In this document: positions 53,031 through 63,300 of the stretch, in pieces | How the letters are laid out: every line of letters begins with the position of its first letter | Numbering within the stretch: position 1 is the stretch's first letter | Source: Bedellia somnulentella | Lineage: Eukaryota > Arthropoda > Insecta > Lepidoptera > Bedelliidae | Assembly: GCA_963576735.1 (NCBI GenBank) | Contig: OY755171.1 | Location: forward strand, 2,356,001-2,420,000 | Direction: 5' to 3' | Length of the DNA: 64,000 nucleotides | Made by a program: the position numbers and the translations under genes | The notes under the pieces: generated by a model | What the model saw: the letters and a program-made list of their open reading frames with translations, nothing else | The model's database searches: none | What the model was told of the DNA's origin: nothing

Positions 53031-54322
53031 AATTCAAAATCATATAAATTTATGAAGTACATCAAACAAATAAAAGTGAAACTGAAATTTCATCAAAAGT
53101 AATTTAAAAAACTGACGTATGCATACTTTTGTAGCACAGACGTAATCTTTTACATAAATTAAACGTAATGAAAAACTACTTCATGTTTCCATTTTCAATT
53201 TTGAACATAATATTCGATAAATTATTCTAGATTTTACTTCTATAATGGGAAATAAAGACTTCTTAAGATGAATTATTTAAGCCATTTGATTAGGTTAAAT
53301 TAGAAAGGACAGACCTCCCCCTCCCCTCATCCCTGTTTCAGGTTACAACTCCAAGGCTATCATAAATCTTGTCTGCGGAGATGACTCCACTCCTCATTAA
53401 GCCTCCTTGAAGCCTCCGCTAATGAAAATAAGATTAAGTAAGCAGCTTTATAATGTTAATGGTCACGATGCTCTATTATGCAGGAAGGCTTTTATACACT
53501 ATATTTATCACAATATGATAATTACTGGAAGAAAAAGGAAATGAAACGAAAGCTCTAAAGATATAGAAGTTAAAATCTGCTTTTGTATTTATGCATTTTT
53601 CTTGCTCGATTTAATATAAAAGGCGTTAGTTAATATTTTGATAACATAACTATGTTTTTATCGCAGTAGGTAGAGAATGCCGTTTGTCATCCATGCCATG
53701 AATATGCATTCCTCAAAGCTTTGTCTCTGAAAAGATCTGGAATTTGATTATAAACCATTATTACACACACCTAGTTCAAACACCACATTCAGTTCATATC
53801 ATGAGCAAATATTATTTTACGCAGTCAACGGATTGTGTGTGATTGATGTCCTAAATAATGGTTTGGATAAAATTGATTATTATCCTTAAATTTTATAATT
53901 CATATGAAAGGATTTTGAAGAAACAATGATTTATTAACAGGCATAATCGAATTAAAACTCTTGAAAAGTTTTGTTGATAAAATCTTTGCAAAATCATGAT
54001 ACAATAGAGAGGGTTAGAACTTTTGTAAATAAGTTTGCCTGTTGGGCCGTTCCATGAAACCCTTTAAATGTTGGTTGCCTGGACAACCGTTTATGTTCGG
54101 ATTTGAAATTATAGCTGAAAACATGGTAAATTTTACTTATTGGTTGTAAGGTATTTTGTAATTTTACTTTTACTGACGTAACTTAGTTTGTCATTGGTTT
54201 CAGATTTTATTTATTTTGTTTGACAATCACGGGTGGCGAATTTAAAATCAAATTAAAATGAGTCCTTGTTTTAGGAGGCATTTTAAGCACTTCAAGCCTT
54301 TGACTACCACCATGATTATAAG
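53031..54322. other. Unassigned 1.3 kb
   Basis: No feature recognised apart from a short C-rich tract at 53,316-53,335. Confidence 0.4.
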
Positions 54323-54336
54323 AGGCAAATAGTATT

Positions 54337-55312
54337 CCTCATAAATAAAAGATGTTATTAAAGGAAAGAAAAATTTCGACACTGGCGGGGTTCAAACCCG
54401 CGACCTTCGGGTATACGCCCCCGTCGCTCTGCCAACTGAGCTACAGTGTCAGTTGGCATCCAGCGCGAAATTTCTCTATCCTTTGTTTCTTTTTTACACG
54501 TTCAAGTAGTGTTTGCGTTTCCTACCTCCGAATTTTAACTAATTCGGACGGCCACTTGTCTACCTTTTCAGATAGAATGCAAATGTTGGAAACGCCTAAC
54601 TATCACATAATTTAATGTTTTTTTGACATGAATTCCTCATGTGGGGATTATTACTCATAAATAAAAGATGTTATTAAAGGAAAGAAAAATTTCGACACTG
54701 GCGGGGTTCGAACCCGCGACCTTTGGGTATACGCCCCCGTCGCTCTGCCAACTGAGCTACAGTGTCAGTTGGCATCCAGCACGAAATTTCTCTATCCTTT
54801 GTTTCTTTTTTACACGTTCAAGTAGTGTTTGCGTTTCCTTTCCTACCTCCGAATTTTAACTAATTCGGACGGCCACTTGTCTACCTTTTCAGATAGAATG
54901 CAAATGTTGGAAACGCCTAACTATCACATAATTTAATGTTTTTTTGACATGAATTCCTCATGTGGGGATTATTACTCATAAATAAAAGATGTTATTAAAG
55001 GAAAGAAAAATTTCGACACTGGCGGGGTTCGAACCTGCGACCTTCGGGTATACGCCCCCGTCGCTCTGCCAACTGAGCTACAGTGTCAGTTGGCATCCAG
55101 CGCGAAATTTCTCTATCCTTTGTTTCTTTTTTACACGTTCAAGTAGTGTTTGCGTTTCCTACCTCCGAATTTTAACTAATTCGGACGGCCACTTGTCTAC
55201 CTTTTCAGATAGAATGCAAATGTTGGAAACGCCTAACTATCACATAATTTAATCTTTTATTTATGAGTAATAATCCCCACATGAGGAATTCATGTCAAAA
55301 AAACATTAAATT
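54337..55312 (-). mobile_element. Family D head-to-tail trimer in one 14-bp TSD
   Basis: Three tandem units (period 316 then 321 bp), each with a tRNA-like cassette on the minus strand (54,378-54,450; 54,694-54,766; 55,015-55,087), its downstream T5 run, leader and spacer. The whole 976 bp is flanked by aggcaaatagtatt at 54,323-54,336 and 55,313-55,326. The final ~60 bp (55,253-55,312) is an inverted copy of the unit's own 3' region ('gagtaataatccccacatga', 'ggaattcatgtcaaaaaaac'). The 87-codon frames repeated in each unit are conserved only because the DNA repeats. Cassette anticodon loops are irregular (8 nt), so functional tRNA is unlikely. Confidence 0.92.
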
Positions 55313-55326
55313 AGGCAAATAGTATT

Positions 55327-55531
55327 TTAATGTCACTGTTAAGAAAACATCAAAATCTATTTCAAAGCAGTGTAAATAAAATAACATAAAAACAAGTACA
55401 GGTAAGAAGCGTACCAAAATACGAAAAATTTCTATATTCAAATGCATAGCTTTATAAAGACTCATTAAAGACTGGACCAAGTGGCTTAGCCAGGTTGAGA
55501 ATTAGATAAGGAGAGTTGACTATAGCTTATA
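55327..55531. other. Unassigned stretch
   Basis: Nothing recognised. Confidence 0.3.
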
Positions 55532-55706
55532 CATACATACATACATATACTCACGCCATTAGTTCCCATTGGGGTAGGCAGAGACTATTGATCGCCACTT
55601 CGTACGATCCTGGCAAACCTCTCTAGCTTCGTTTACATCCATCAATCTTCTCATACATGCTCTTTTATTCTTCATTCTTTGGACGCCTGCCTTTTTGAGC
55701 ATATAT
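55532..55706 (-). mobile_element. LINE F 3' end
   Basis: CATA tail, 'actcacgccattagttccca', 'ggggtaggcagagactattg', ending 'cgcctgcctttttgagc' exactly where the LTR element begins. Confidence 0.82.
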
Positions 55707-55831
55707 TGCAATGTACGAAATAAGGCACGTGCTTGCTGGTTGGTTATATGTTTATTACTACTAAAGACTTACAGCTAACTTACATAATATAATGGCAAGA
55801 GGGGGACAAGATGCACTCACACTACACTACA
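55707..55831 (-). repeat. LTR, 3' copy (minus-strand sense)
   Basis: 125 bp. Preceded on the sense strand by the polypurine tract at 55,832-55,844. Confidence 0.82.
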
Positions 55832-56459
55832 CCTTCCCCCTTTGCAAATAAAAAAATATTTATAAATAACATATATTTTTTTAAGAAATTATTATCCATT
55901 AATCTATTTACTAAGTATCGAATATCAAATAAAAATAAAAAATAAATTTAACCTTTTTTAGAAATTGTTTATCTATTTAATAAAACTTAACTACTATACT
56001 TAATTAAATCTATTAGTAAAATCCGTGTTTATCGAAAAAATGGTAGGCCAAACGATTTGCTGCGTAATCACACAATCAAGTAAATTTTTAAATACATGCC
56101 ATAGTACTGTTACCACATATATTTTTTTATACATTTCACCTTCACAATAGTCATTAACTTTATTATATTTCATTTATTTTTTATAATATTCTCTCTTATA
56201 TTTTTATCATATATTTAAAATAGCTGTGGACAACCATGCTTCCATCTCAAGTCATTTATTTTTTATTTATATTTCATTTCTTATCAAGGTACACTAATAT
56301 TGTTATTGGGTCGGCCGCCCTTTTACATAATATAATTATTCATTAAATGATATAATTCATTCATTTCTTTTCATTACAAGGTACAAATATTTTTACGCTA
56401 TTTCATTTATTTATTCCATTAATTTACTTATTCTACAGTCTCTCTCTTTTAACACTCTT

Positions 56460-57322
56460 TTGGTGTCCAATTTTCTTCACGAAGGGTATTCCACCGCGTC
56501 ATGATCAGATAAAAAGGATTCAGAGATCTGCTTTGTACCTTGGTGTACCTTGTATGACTTTATATACTGCACTCAAAAACCTTCCGTTATTCTTACATTC
56601 CATATTTAGTTATCAATTGGTAAATAATCGAAATAAAATTTGAGTGATCAAGTCAAATGAACATCAAAAACTTATCAATTGAAACCATCATACTACAAAC
56701 TGCATTTCATAAACTTTCAAATCCACCGTACTAACTTTGACTACATTCCATTACCTTTTTTAAATCATACTAATTACATCACCTTACCAGCTCAATCATA
56801 TCATACCACACACAACGATGACTTCATAGAATTCTTCACGCCATTTATGTATGCAGCGCTATCTCTTCCATCGCCGCGCCGTACCAACACATACGCAAAT
56901 ATAAGCCTAGCAACAGCCATCTGAGAACACCTCCTTTTACCTAAATTCTTAATTGCATCCTTTAATAAACCTCATATTCATGTTTTTCAATAATATCAAT
57001 TCATTTGACTTTACTAACAGATTTCTTTTCATTTCCACCATTCTCGTTTACTATTTTATTTTAAAATATATATTCACTTCTTTTCTTTGACAGTATCAAC
57101 ATTATTTTGAAAAAAAAAACATTATTTCAGTTTCACCATGTTGTTGTACATCTATCTCACATGACTCTAATTTATTGACCTCTCCATTCAAAGGTTGTCT
57201 GGAAGAGATCGCTTTTAGTGATAAGACCGCCAATTGTACTTTTGTTAATTCATTCTGTGTATTTGTAATTGTTTTTCCATATTTGATGTACAATAAAGAG
57301 TTTTCTATTCTATTCTATTCTA
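56460..57322 (+). pseudogene. LINE 3' end nested in the LTR element
   Basis: DQIKRIQRSALYLGVPCMTL and TALKNLPLFLHSIFSY resemble the RT C-terminal region of R1/Jockey-like LINEs. It ends with 'gtacaataaagagttttcta' and a TTCTATTCTA repeat tail. Frames are broken. Opposite orientation to the LTR element. Confidence 0.6.
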
Positions 57323-58106
57323 TTATTTTACAATAAATACTACATAGCTCGGACAGGCTAACAACATATTCAATGCAAACATAATAAACACTAACACATT
57401 TTTTTAATAACTACGTTATTTACGTTTTGCATATCACTTCTATCTCATTTATCCTTTCAACGTTAATTTAAATTGATTCTTAAGTGCACAAAGTATAGTA
57501 ATAATATGATAATATATTGTTATATTAAAAATTTATTATTTTACAGTTTTTATTTTTTTAAATATTTTAATTGAATTAATAAAATTGACCTAAATAATGA
57601 TATTACTTTTAATGATATTAATTATTGGGAATGATATACTAATTTAAAAATAAACTACCGATAAAACTAAACCTTAATGCGATTTCACTTTTTTCACACA
57701 CGGGCACCACTAATAGTCTTATAATTCAGCCATTTCAAGATTTTCTTGCCAATGAAAGACATCCATGTAAGGGTCACTTCATCTGAGGTAAGTCGGCTGC
57801 AGTCCATACTGGTATGTTTGGGATATTTTTGTGGGATTATCCTTTTCATTATAATGATGTTTAGTCTTGGAAATAACTTTTCTTCAGTTAGAGTCTCTTC
57901 ACCTTAAACGGATATTGGTTGGTGTGGTATCATATTATAACTGCGGGACCACGTCACTATGTACATGTACATATTTGTGTAGTATTTTCGTTACACTTGT
58001 TATTTTCACAGTTATTATACTTCACTTTAAAACTTAATAATAAAAAAATGTCTGTACGCATGTAAGTGCGCAGCGCAGCCGCGTGGCCGCACTGGCAGGG
58101 TCGCCA

Positions 58107-58232
58107 TGCAATGTAAGAAATAAAGAGACGTGTTTGCTCGTTGAATATATGTTTATTACTACTAAAGACTTACAGCTAACTTACATAATATAATGGCAAG
58201 AGGGGGACAAGATGCACTCACACTACACTACA
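58107..58232 (-). repeat. LTR, 5' copy (minus-strand sense)
   Basis: 126 bp. The adjacent minus-strand TGGCGACCCTGCC (58,094-58,106) is the primer-binding site, and the following ~40 nt are GC-rich. Confidence 0.82.
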
Positions 58233-58330
58233 TATATATATATACATAATAAAATAAAAATCATGTATATATATATATATATATAATAAAATAAAAATCA
58301 TGTATATCGAACTATGTCCATATCTAAGTA
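58233..58330 (+). repeat. AT microsatellite with 2x ~45-bp tandem unit
   Basis: 'ataataaaataaaaatcatg' preceded by (TA)n occurs twice in tandem. Confidence 0.75.
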
Positions 58331-58691
58331 GGTTAGTAGCAATTTTATTTAAGTACTATAAGTATTAATTAATATAATTATATTTGTTTACATACATACA
58401 AACTACGCGCGATAAATATAACATCTTCTCTATTCAGTCGGGCAGTATTTTACGCACTATAATTTAATATCACTAAAGTAATATAACTCTGAACTACCAA
58501 CAATACCGCCATACTAGAATACGCGTGTGTTCTACTTCGCATAGAATAATAAAGGTGTATTTTCTTTTCATCTCGACATATTTTCCCATCATATTCTATT
58601 ATGTTTAACCTTCAAACGGGCGCGCGCTCATTTGTACGGCTACGGTCGCGCGTAGTCTAAAGGACCTATGGGGTATTGCAGAGAAATAAAA
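58331..58691. other. Unassigned; GC-richer patch near 58,610-58,670
   Basis: 'cgggcgcgcgctcatttgta' and 'cggtcgcgcgtagtctaaag'. No gene recognised. Confidence 0.35.
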
Positions 58692-58703
58692 CTCTTTTTT
58701 AGT

Positions 58704-58810
58704 TTAAATCTTTTTGTTCATGAAAACCTCATGTGGGGATTATAACTAATAAATCGCGGTCGCGGGTTCGATCCCCGCCTGTGTCGAAATTTTTCTTTCC
58801 TTTATTTATT
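58704..58810. mobile_element. Family D minimal insertion, inverted structure, 12-bp TSD
   Basis: 107 bp flanked by ctcttttttagt at 58,692-58,703 and 58,811-58,822. The left ~50 nt is the family 3' end on the minus strand ('tgttcatgaaaacctcatgt'). The right ~55 nt runs on the plus strand from the tRNA T-arm ('cgcgggttcgatccccgcct') to 'ctttatttatt'. A twin-primed, heavily truncated copy. Confidence 0.85.
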
Positions 58811-58884
58811 CTCTTTTTTAGTGTTTAAATTATTGATTTCAATTAATAATTCAGAATAACTATTATGAAGAATTAATTTATCAT

Positions 58885-59037
58885 TGTTGATGACGGAAAG
58901 GGAAAACATCATAATCATAAAGAAACCCATATGGATAAGTTGTACTTAGTCATGAGACAGTGTATTCATACAGAACGGCGATAAGCCTGTCTCTTATTAC
59001 GTGAGTACACTGTCCAAGCAAAGCGTGGGTACTCTGA
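58885..59037 (+). mobile_element. Family C SINE middle part, joined to A
   Basis: 'gacggaaagggaaaacatca' to 'agcgtgggtactctgaac'. The 3' hairpin and tail are missing and family A sequence begins at the junction. Confidence 0.75.
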
Positions 59038-59147
59038 ACGCATCGCCTAAGAACCACTTAAAAAAAGGCCATACCTTTAGTCGCCTCTTACGACACCCGT
59101 GGGTAGAAAGGGGTACTGACATTCCAAGCTGGCACTACGCGGCAAAT
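59037..59147 (-). mobile_element. Family A 5' half (A2), joined to C
   Basis: 'gcatcgcctaagaaccactt' to 'aagctggcactacgcggc'. It lacks its 3' half and tail, so the C/A junction is a recombination or deletion, not an insertion of A. Confidence 0.75.
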
Positions 59148-60013
59148 AAAGTGCTTAGTTGCATAATACTTCATGATATTTCAAACGCATTCAGCGTAAC
59201 CTTGTTGATGTCAGGCACGAGGCGGCTTTTTGACGCCTCCGCCAGGATTCAAATTCTTTTTCAATACTCAATAGTCAATCATTTATTGCATTCAAAAATG
59301 TGTATAACAGTTCTTATTTATAGATAAATTCATGGTTCTACATAGAAACCCGGTGGGGCACAGCAATTTCTTATATATAAGTTATTTTACAATAAATTGG
59401 AAAATATGAGAGGAGGAGGAAATTCTATAGAAGAAATTATTATTTCATTCTCACACACACACAAAACAAATACATACACGAGCACAAATTTACAGCACAT
59501 ACATTTTCATGTTATATTGGACATTTCTAGCTCTCTTTCATCCCAAATTTCTTCTAAATATTCTGTTATGCTGTAATAGTACTTACTGATCAAGAAAAAA
59601 AATAGTTTTGTTGAGAACTTTGCATATGGTTCTATATTTTTTAACATCTTTGGATGGTGGTTATATATTTTAATTGACATGACTAATGGGCTAGACGTGT
59701 GTAGAGTTAATTTTGAAATTGGAAGGGTCAGTTTACTTTTCCGCCTGGAGTTGACGTAGATTTATGCTTTTTATTGCATTAAAAAGTCTCATTTAAAAAA
59801 AACTGTTATAACGTTTCAATAATAAATAAATAGAATTCTCTATTGCAAATATTGGATTTTATAAAGAATTGTTTGTCTATAATAATAATATTAGGATAAA
59901 TATCGATGTTTTATGTGTGATGGACCCTAATATATAAGGTACACGTGCTCAAAATTACAATAACAAGCAAACTCACCTTCAGCTTTTACCTGCCGTATTT
60001 GTTATTAATTTTA
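59148..60013. other. Unassigned stretch
   Basis: No gene or family recognised. A short CA repeat lies at 59,451-59,462. Confidence 0.4.
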
Positions 60014-60165
60014 ACATACATATACTCACGCCATTATTTCCCATTGGAATAGGCAGAGACTTTCGATCGCCACTTTGTAATATTCTGGTAAACCTAGAGA
60101 GGTTTCGTTTACATCCAGACATGCTCGTCTACTCTTCATACTTCGGAAACCTGCCTTTTAGAGCA
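60014..60165 (-). mobile_element. LINE F 3' end, diverged
   Basis: 'actcacgccattatttccca', 'aataggcagagactttcgat', 'cctgccttttagagc'. Confidence 0.72.
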
Positions 60166-60253
60166 CTTATTGAGAATTAATTTTAAATAGATATAATAGT
60201 GAAGAGTCAAACTATTGTTCGAGTTCGAGTTCGTTCGATCATAAAACATTATC

Positions 60254-60398
60254 AGAGGGCAAGCACGAGCCGTGTTTAAACTAGTTATCGCGTGGGATAA
60301 AGCAGCCATTTCTTACGCACTTACTTAGTATCGTGTACTGCCATCTCGTTCTAACCGTTATCGTGTCGATAAAATAGCGCTCGTGCTTGCCCTTCTGA
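60254..60398. mobile_element. MITE family E, best-preserved copy
   Basis: TIRs 'agagggcaagcacgagc' and 'gctcgtgcttgcccttct', interior complete. Useful as a reference for the family (about 145 bp). Confidence 0.82.
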
Positions 60399-60794
60399 TT
60401 TAATATTCTGCTACTAAAAGATTCAAAAGCACCCTTGTTATTGTACTCAAATTTCGTAGAACTAAATTAATATTGAGAGCAAGATTATGAGGCTCTTAAT
60501 TAATTACGTTGTGCTATTTTTTTATGAAAACTAACTTTCTATGTATTTAAATTAAATGACAAACCCTTCATGCAAGGGCTTCGTTGATTTACTAAATACA
60601 TTTAATAAATACATCAATCATATACAAATTCTTATGTTCTTTTAAATCCGAGGCACTTGTATTTATTCTTTGGAGCCGCAATTAAAAAAACATTCATAAA
60701 TATGGCATTAGTGATTTTATATGCATAGTACTTGTATATAAGCAAATGCCTGCGAAACAAGATTAATCGATGGAGTTTTTTAATCGAAGTATTC
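60399..60794. other. Unassigned stretch
   Basis: Nothing recognised. Confidence 0.3.
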
Positions 60795-60890
60795 ATCCTG
60801 TAAAAGCCAAACAGGGGTAGCTGTAACTTCAGAATTAGAAATTCCTCAGCGACTTATGGCAGTTGAGTGAGGAAAAGATTGTAAAACACC
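60795..60890 (-). mobile_element. Family A 3' part, degenerate
   Basis: 'cctgtaaaagccaaacaggg' to 'gtgaggaaaagattgtaaaa'. Confidence 0.55.
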
Positions 60891-60914
60891 ATACGATGAT
60901 CTTGCTGGTTATTC

Positions 60915-61173
60915 ATAACATAAACATAACATAACATATACTCACGGCTATAAATCCCTAGAAGGGGTAGCCAGAGCTAAGGAATTAGAAATTCCTCAGC
61001 CACTTTTGGAAATGTGAGTGGGGAAAAGATGGTAAAAGTAAAGGTTGTTGGTGATGGGTCTCCAACCGCATCGCCCAAAAATCCCTTAAAAGCCCCAATA
61101 CCGTTAGTCGCCTCTTACGTACACCCATCGGTAGAAACGGGGTAGTGCTATTCTAAGCCGACACTACACGGCA
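60915..61173 (-). mobile_element. Family A element (A1) with a family C-type tail
   Basis: The body is full length from 'atactcacggctataaatcc' to 'aagccgacactacacggc'. The tail at the left is 'aacataaacataacataaca', the (TTATG)n type otherwise seen on SINE C, in place of (TATG)n. Confidence 0.85.
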
Positions 61174-61699
61174 ATGTTTGTTCTGTATCCAGTAGCGTCT
61201 AACCTATTCGACGGCAATAAAAAATATGAAGAGTAGGTGGTAAAGATCCGAATTTATATACGGTTATTACTTCATTACAAACAAACTCATAATCATAACA
61301 CATTACCATTCTGCCATTATTTCAGAACGGCCACATTCCACGCGTTCCCGCCCAATATTTAATTAGTAGACTAATCAATTATCAAAAAGAGATCGTTAGT
61401 GTTTTAAATAGACCAAAGTCTGAAGTAGTTTGGTCACGAGTATACTAGTGCTCTTGAAATAGTTTATCACTTGGCAGATGGCCGGAGATTCCCGATGCTA
61501 AATACTCTTTGACAAAATCAAAGTTTAAGTGAAAATGAGTTTTTTTCAATAGTAATAAAGTGCATTTTAGAAGAAAGTTTCGGGTACAGTTGAAGAGTAT
61601 CGAAGCAACATCTCAATTTGTTTATTTTTGGTAGGTGATGTGCCATATGACATAAAGTCGTCATTTTGTACGTAATACACGTAACTGACAAAGCTGATT
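61174..61699. other. Unassigned stretch
   Basis: No feature recognised. Confidence 0.3.
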
Positions 61700-61845
61700 C
61701 CGATTACATACATATATAAACACACCCTTAGTTCCCAAAAGGTTGATAAAAGCTGTCAATTGCCACTTTGTTCGTCTTAGCGAACCTCTCAAGTGTTCAT
61801 TACATTCATCGATCATTACATACATATACTCACGCCTCACGTATT
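61700..61845 (-). mobile_element. LINE F 3' end, diverged
   Basis: 'ttccgattacatacatatat', 'aaacacacccttagttccca', 'ttgccactttgttcgtctta'. A second TATG-type terminus follows near 61,820. Confidence 0.6.
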
Positions 61846-62117
61846 TCAATGCTTTCTTACCCACTTACGACTTACGATTCAAAATTGCTTCAACTACATT
61901 GGAATACTATACCGAGGAAGACTCATGTTTAACCAATATGTAATTTACAATCAATAGCATGTCCCTACCCAAATAGAATTCAATGTTGTAAGTATGTTTT
62001 TTTTTTGTTTAACTATTGTATACGGGACACAAACAGATCAAACATCAATGCGCAGTTGACTTGCCCATTAAAACTTAAATACGCAAACAACATGTGATTC
62101 TCGTCTAATCATAATAC

Positions 62118-62441
62118 TCAACTCAAACGTTCACGCCGTATATCCCCGAAGGGGTGGGCAGAGATACTGATACTTCAAGATATTACGTGAAACTTTTACC
62201 TGGTGTTCAGAGTAAGTTAGGTTTTGCTTTGACAGAGTACTTACGTGATAGGGGACAGGCCTATCGCCCCGTTTTGTTCGAATACACTGTCACTTTCCTC
62301 CCAATGTTTTTCCACGCCGCCGTTAAAAACCATGATAAATTAAACACACATATGTCTTTGAAAAGACAAATTGATGTAGACCCGACACGAGATTTGAGCC
62401 CTCGTTATCTGCACTATAAGCGGTGTTCTACCCACTGAGCT
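62118..62441 (-). mobile_element. Family C SINE, near full length, 10-bp TSD
   Basis: Flanked by atcataatac at 62,108-62,117 and 62,442-62,451. The head ('tctacccactgagc') and the 3' hairpin ('atccccgaaggggt') are present; several internal deletions. The tail is short and non-TTATG. Confidence 0.85.
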
Positions 62442-62591
62442 ATCATAATACCTATATTATTAATACAGATGAATGAATATTGAGTATTTATTCGTTTATT
62501 CAAATAATTAAATGGATATGGTAAACACGGTTAATTATATTATGTGCTCCTTATTTTTTTGTCTGTATGATTGTTTGTTTTTTATCTCAGC

Positions 62592-62760
62592 TAAAGCACG
62601 ATTCACACTGAGCCCTCAGGCCGCCGAAATTGCCCGGCGACACAATACGGCGGCATTTGTTGAAAGAATCATGTCTAACCTATGTATAGAAACTAGACCG
62701 CCGACAAAAATTTACCGACATATGTCGGAGGCCCGGCGGGCTCACTGTGTATTGCGCTTA
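62592..62760. mobile_element. MITE family M, copy 2
   Basis: 169 bp, left 'aaagcacgattcacactgag', right 'gggctcactgtgtattgcgc'. Internal 'ccgacatatgtcgg' palindrome and GC-rich blocks. Confidence 0.68.
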
Positions 62761-63129
62761 ATGTCGTAAATAACAATAATAATAAAAAAAAAACTATACT
62801 AATATATTTCTTAAGTTGTCATCTCAACTGATTACCAGTTTTTTGGTATTATGTCCGAATTGTATTAATTTTTATTAAATTTTGTATACCAATGCTATGT
62901 CATACTACTGTTTGTGTGCCAAATAAATAAAAAAAATGGCAAGACTGACTTTGATTTGACTTTCACTGACAGATAGCTGATGTAGAAAAAAGTTAACTTG
63001 GGATTATCTTATAGATTTAAAAAACTATAATTTAAAACGCACCGCTGGTAAAGCTGAGGCGGATCCGAACGGTAAATAAACCTGAGACTAATTACTACAT
63101 CTGAGTAATGTGTACTCAGCTGTTATTGA
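62761..63129. other. AT-rich, LINE 3'-UTR-like end
   Basis: 62,860-62,935 ends 'tgtgtgccaaataaataaaa', reminiscent of a polyadenylation signal and tail of an insect LINE. No coding remnant. Confidence 0.35.
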
Positions 63130-63300
63130 CATAGACATAGTATTCACGGCAAATATCTCAGGTAGGTATTCTTCTTAATATCACGTGAAATCTTGAAACC
63201 TGTTCAAAAGTCCGCCTTTGTGCCCGAATATTCTACCGAAATATACATGGGTTTTAAACCTATTGCCACTTTGCACGTGAAGAGTTATAAAAGTTGAAGA
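63130..63300 (-). mobile_element. Family C SINE, highly degenerate
   Basis: 'tattcacggcaaatatctca' and 'aatatcacgtgaaatcttga' with 'acctgttcaaaagtccgc' follow the order of SINE C on the minus strand. Confidence 0.45.

Larger units (their letters stand above)
55707..58232 (-). mobile_element. LTR retrotransposon remnant, non-autonomous, 5-bp TSD
   Basis: Two direct repeats of 125 and 126 bp (55,707-55,831; 58,107-58,232), about 92% identical, bounded TG...CA on the minus strand, flank TATAT. On the minus strand the 5' LTR is followed with no gap by TGGCGACCCTGCC, a primer-binding site for a tRNA ending GGTCGCCA, and the 3' LTR is preceded by a polypurine tract AAAGGGGGAAGG. The LTR carries AATAAA. 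The 2.3 kb interior has no gag, protease, RT or integrase; part is a nested LINE. It fits a TRIM/LARD-type or internally deleted BEL/Pao- or Copia-like element. Confidence 0.82.

Noticed and set aside
54352..55252. Three near-identical 87/63/87-codon plus-strand open frames (MLLKERKISTLAGF...)
   Set aside because: They are the antisense of the tRNA-like cassette and flanks of family D; identity follows from the DNA repeat, and one is truncated by a 5-nt insertion. Not proteins.
55707..58232. Endogenous retrovirus
   Set aside because: No env, gag or pol remnants are visible and the LTRs are only about 125 bp; a small non-autonomous LTR element is the simpler reading.
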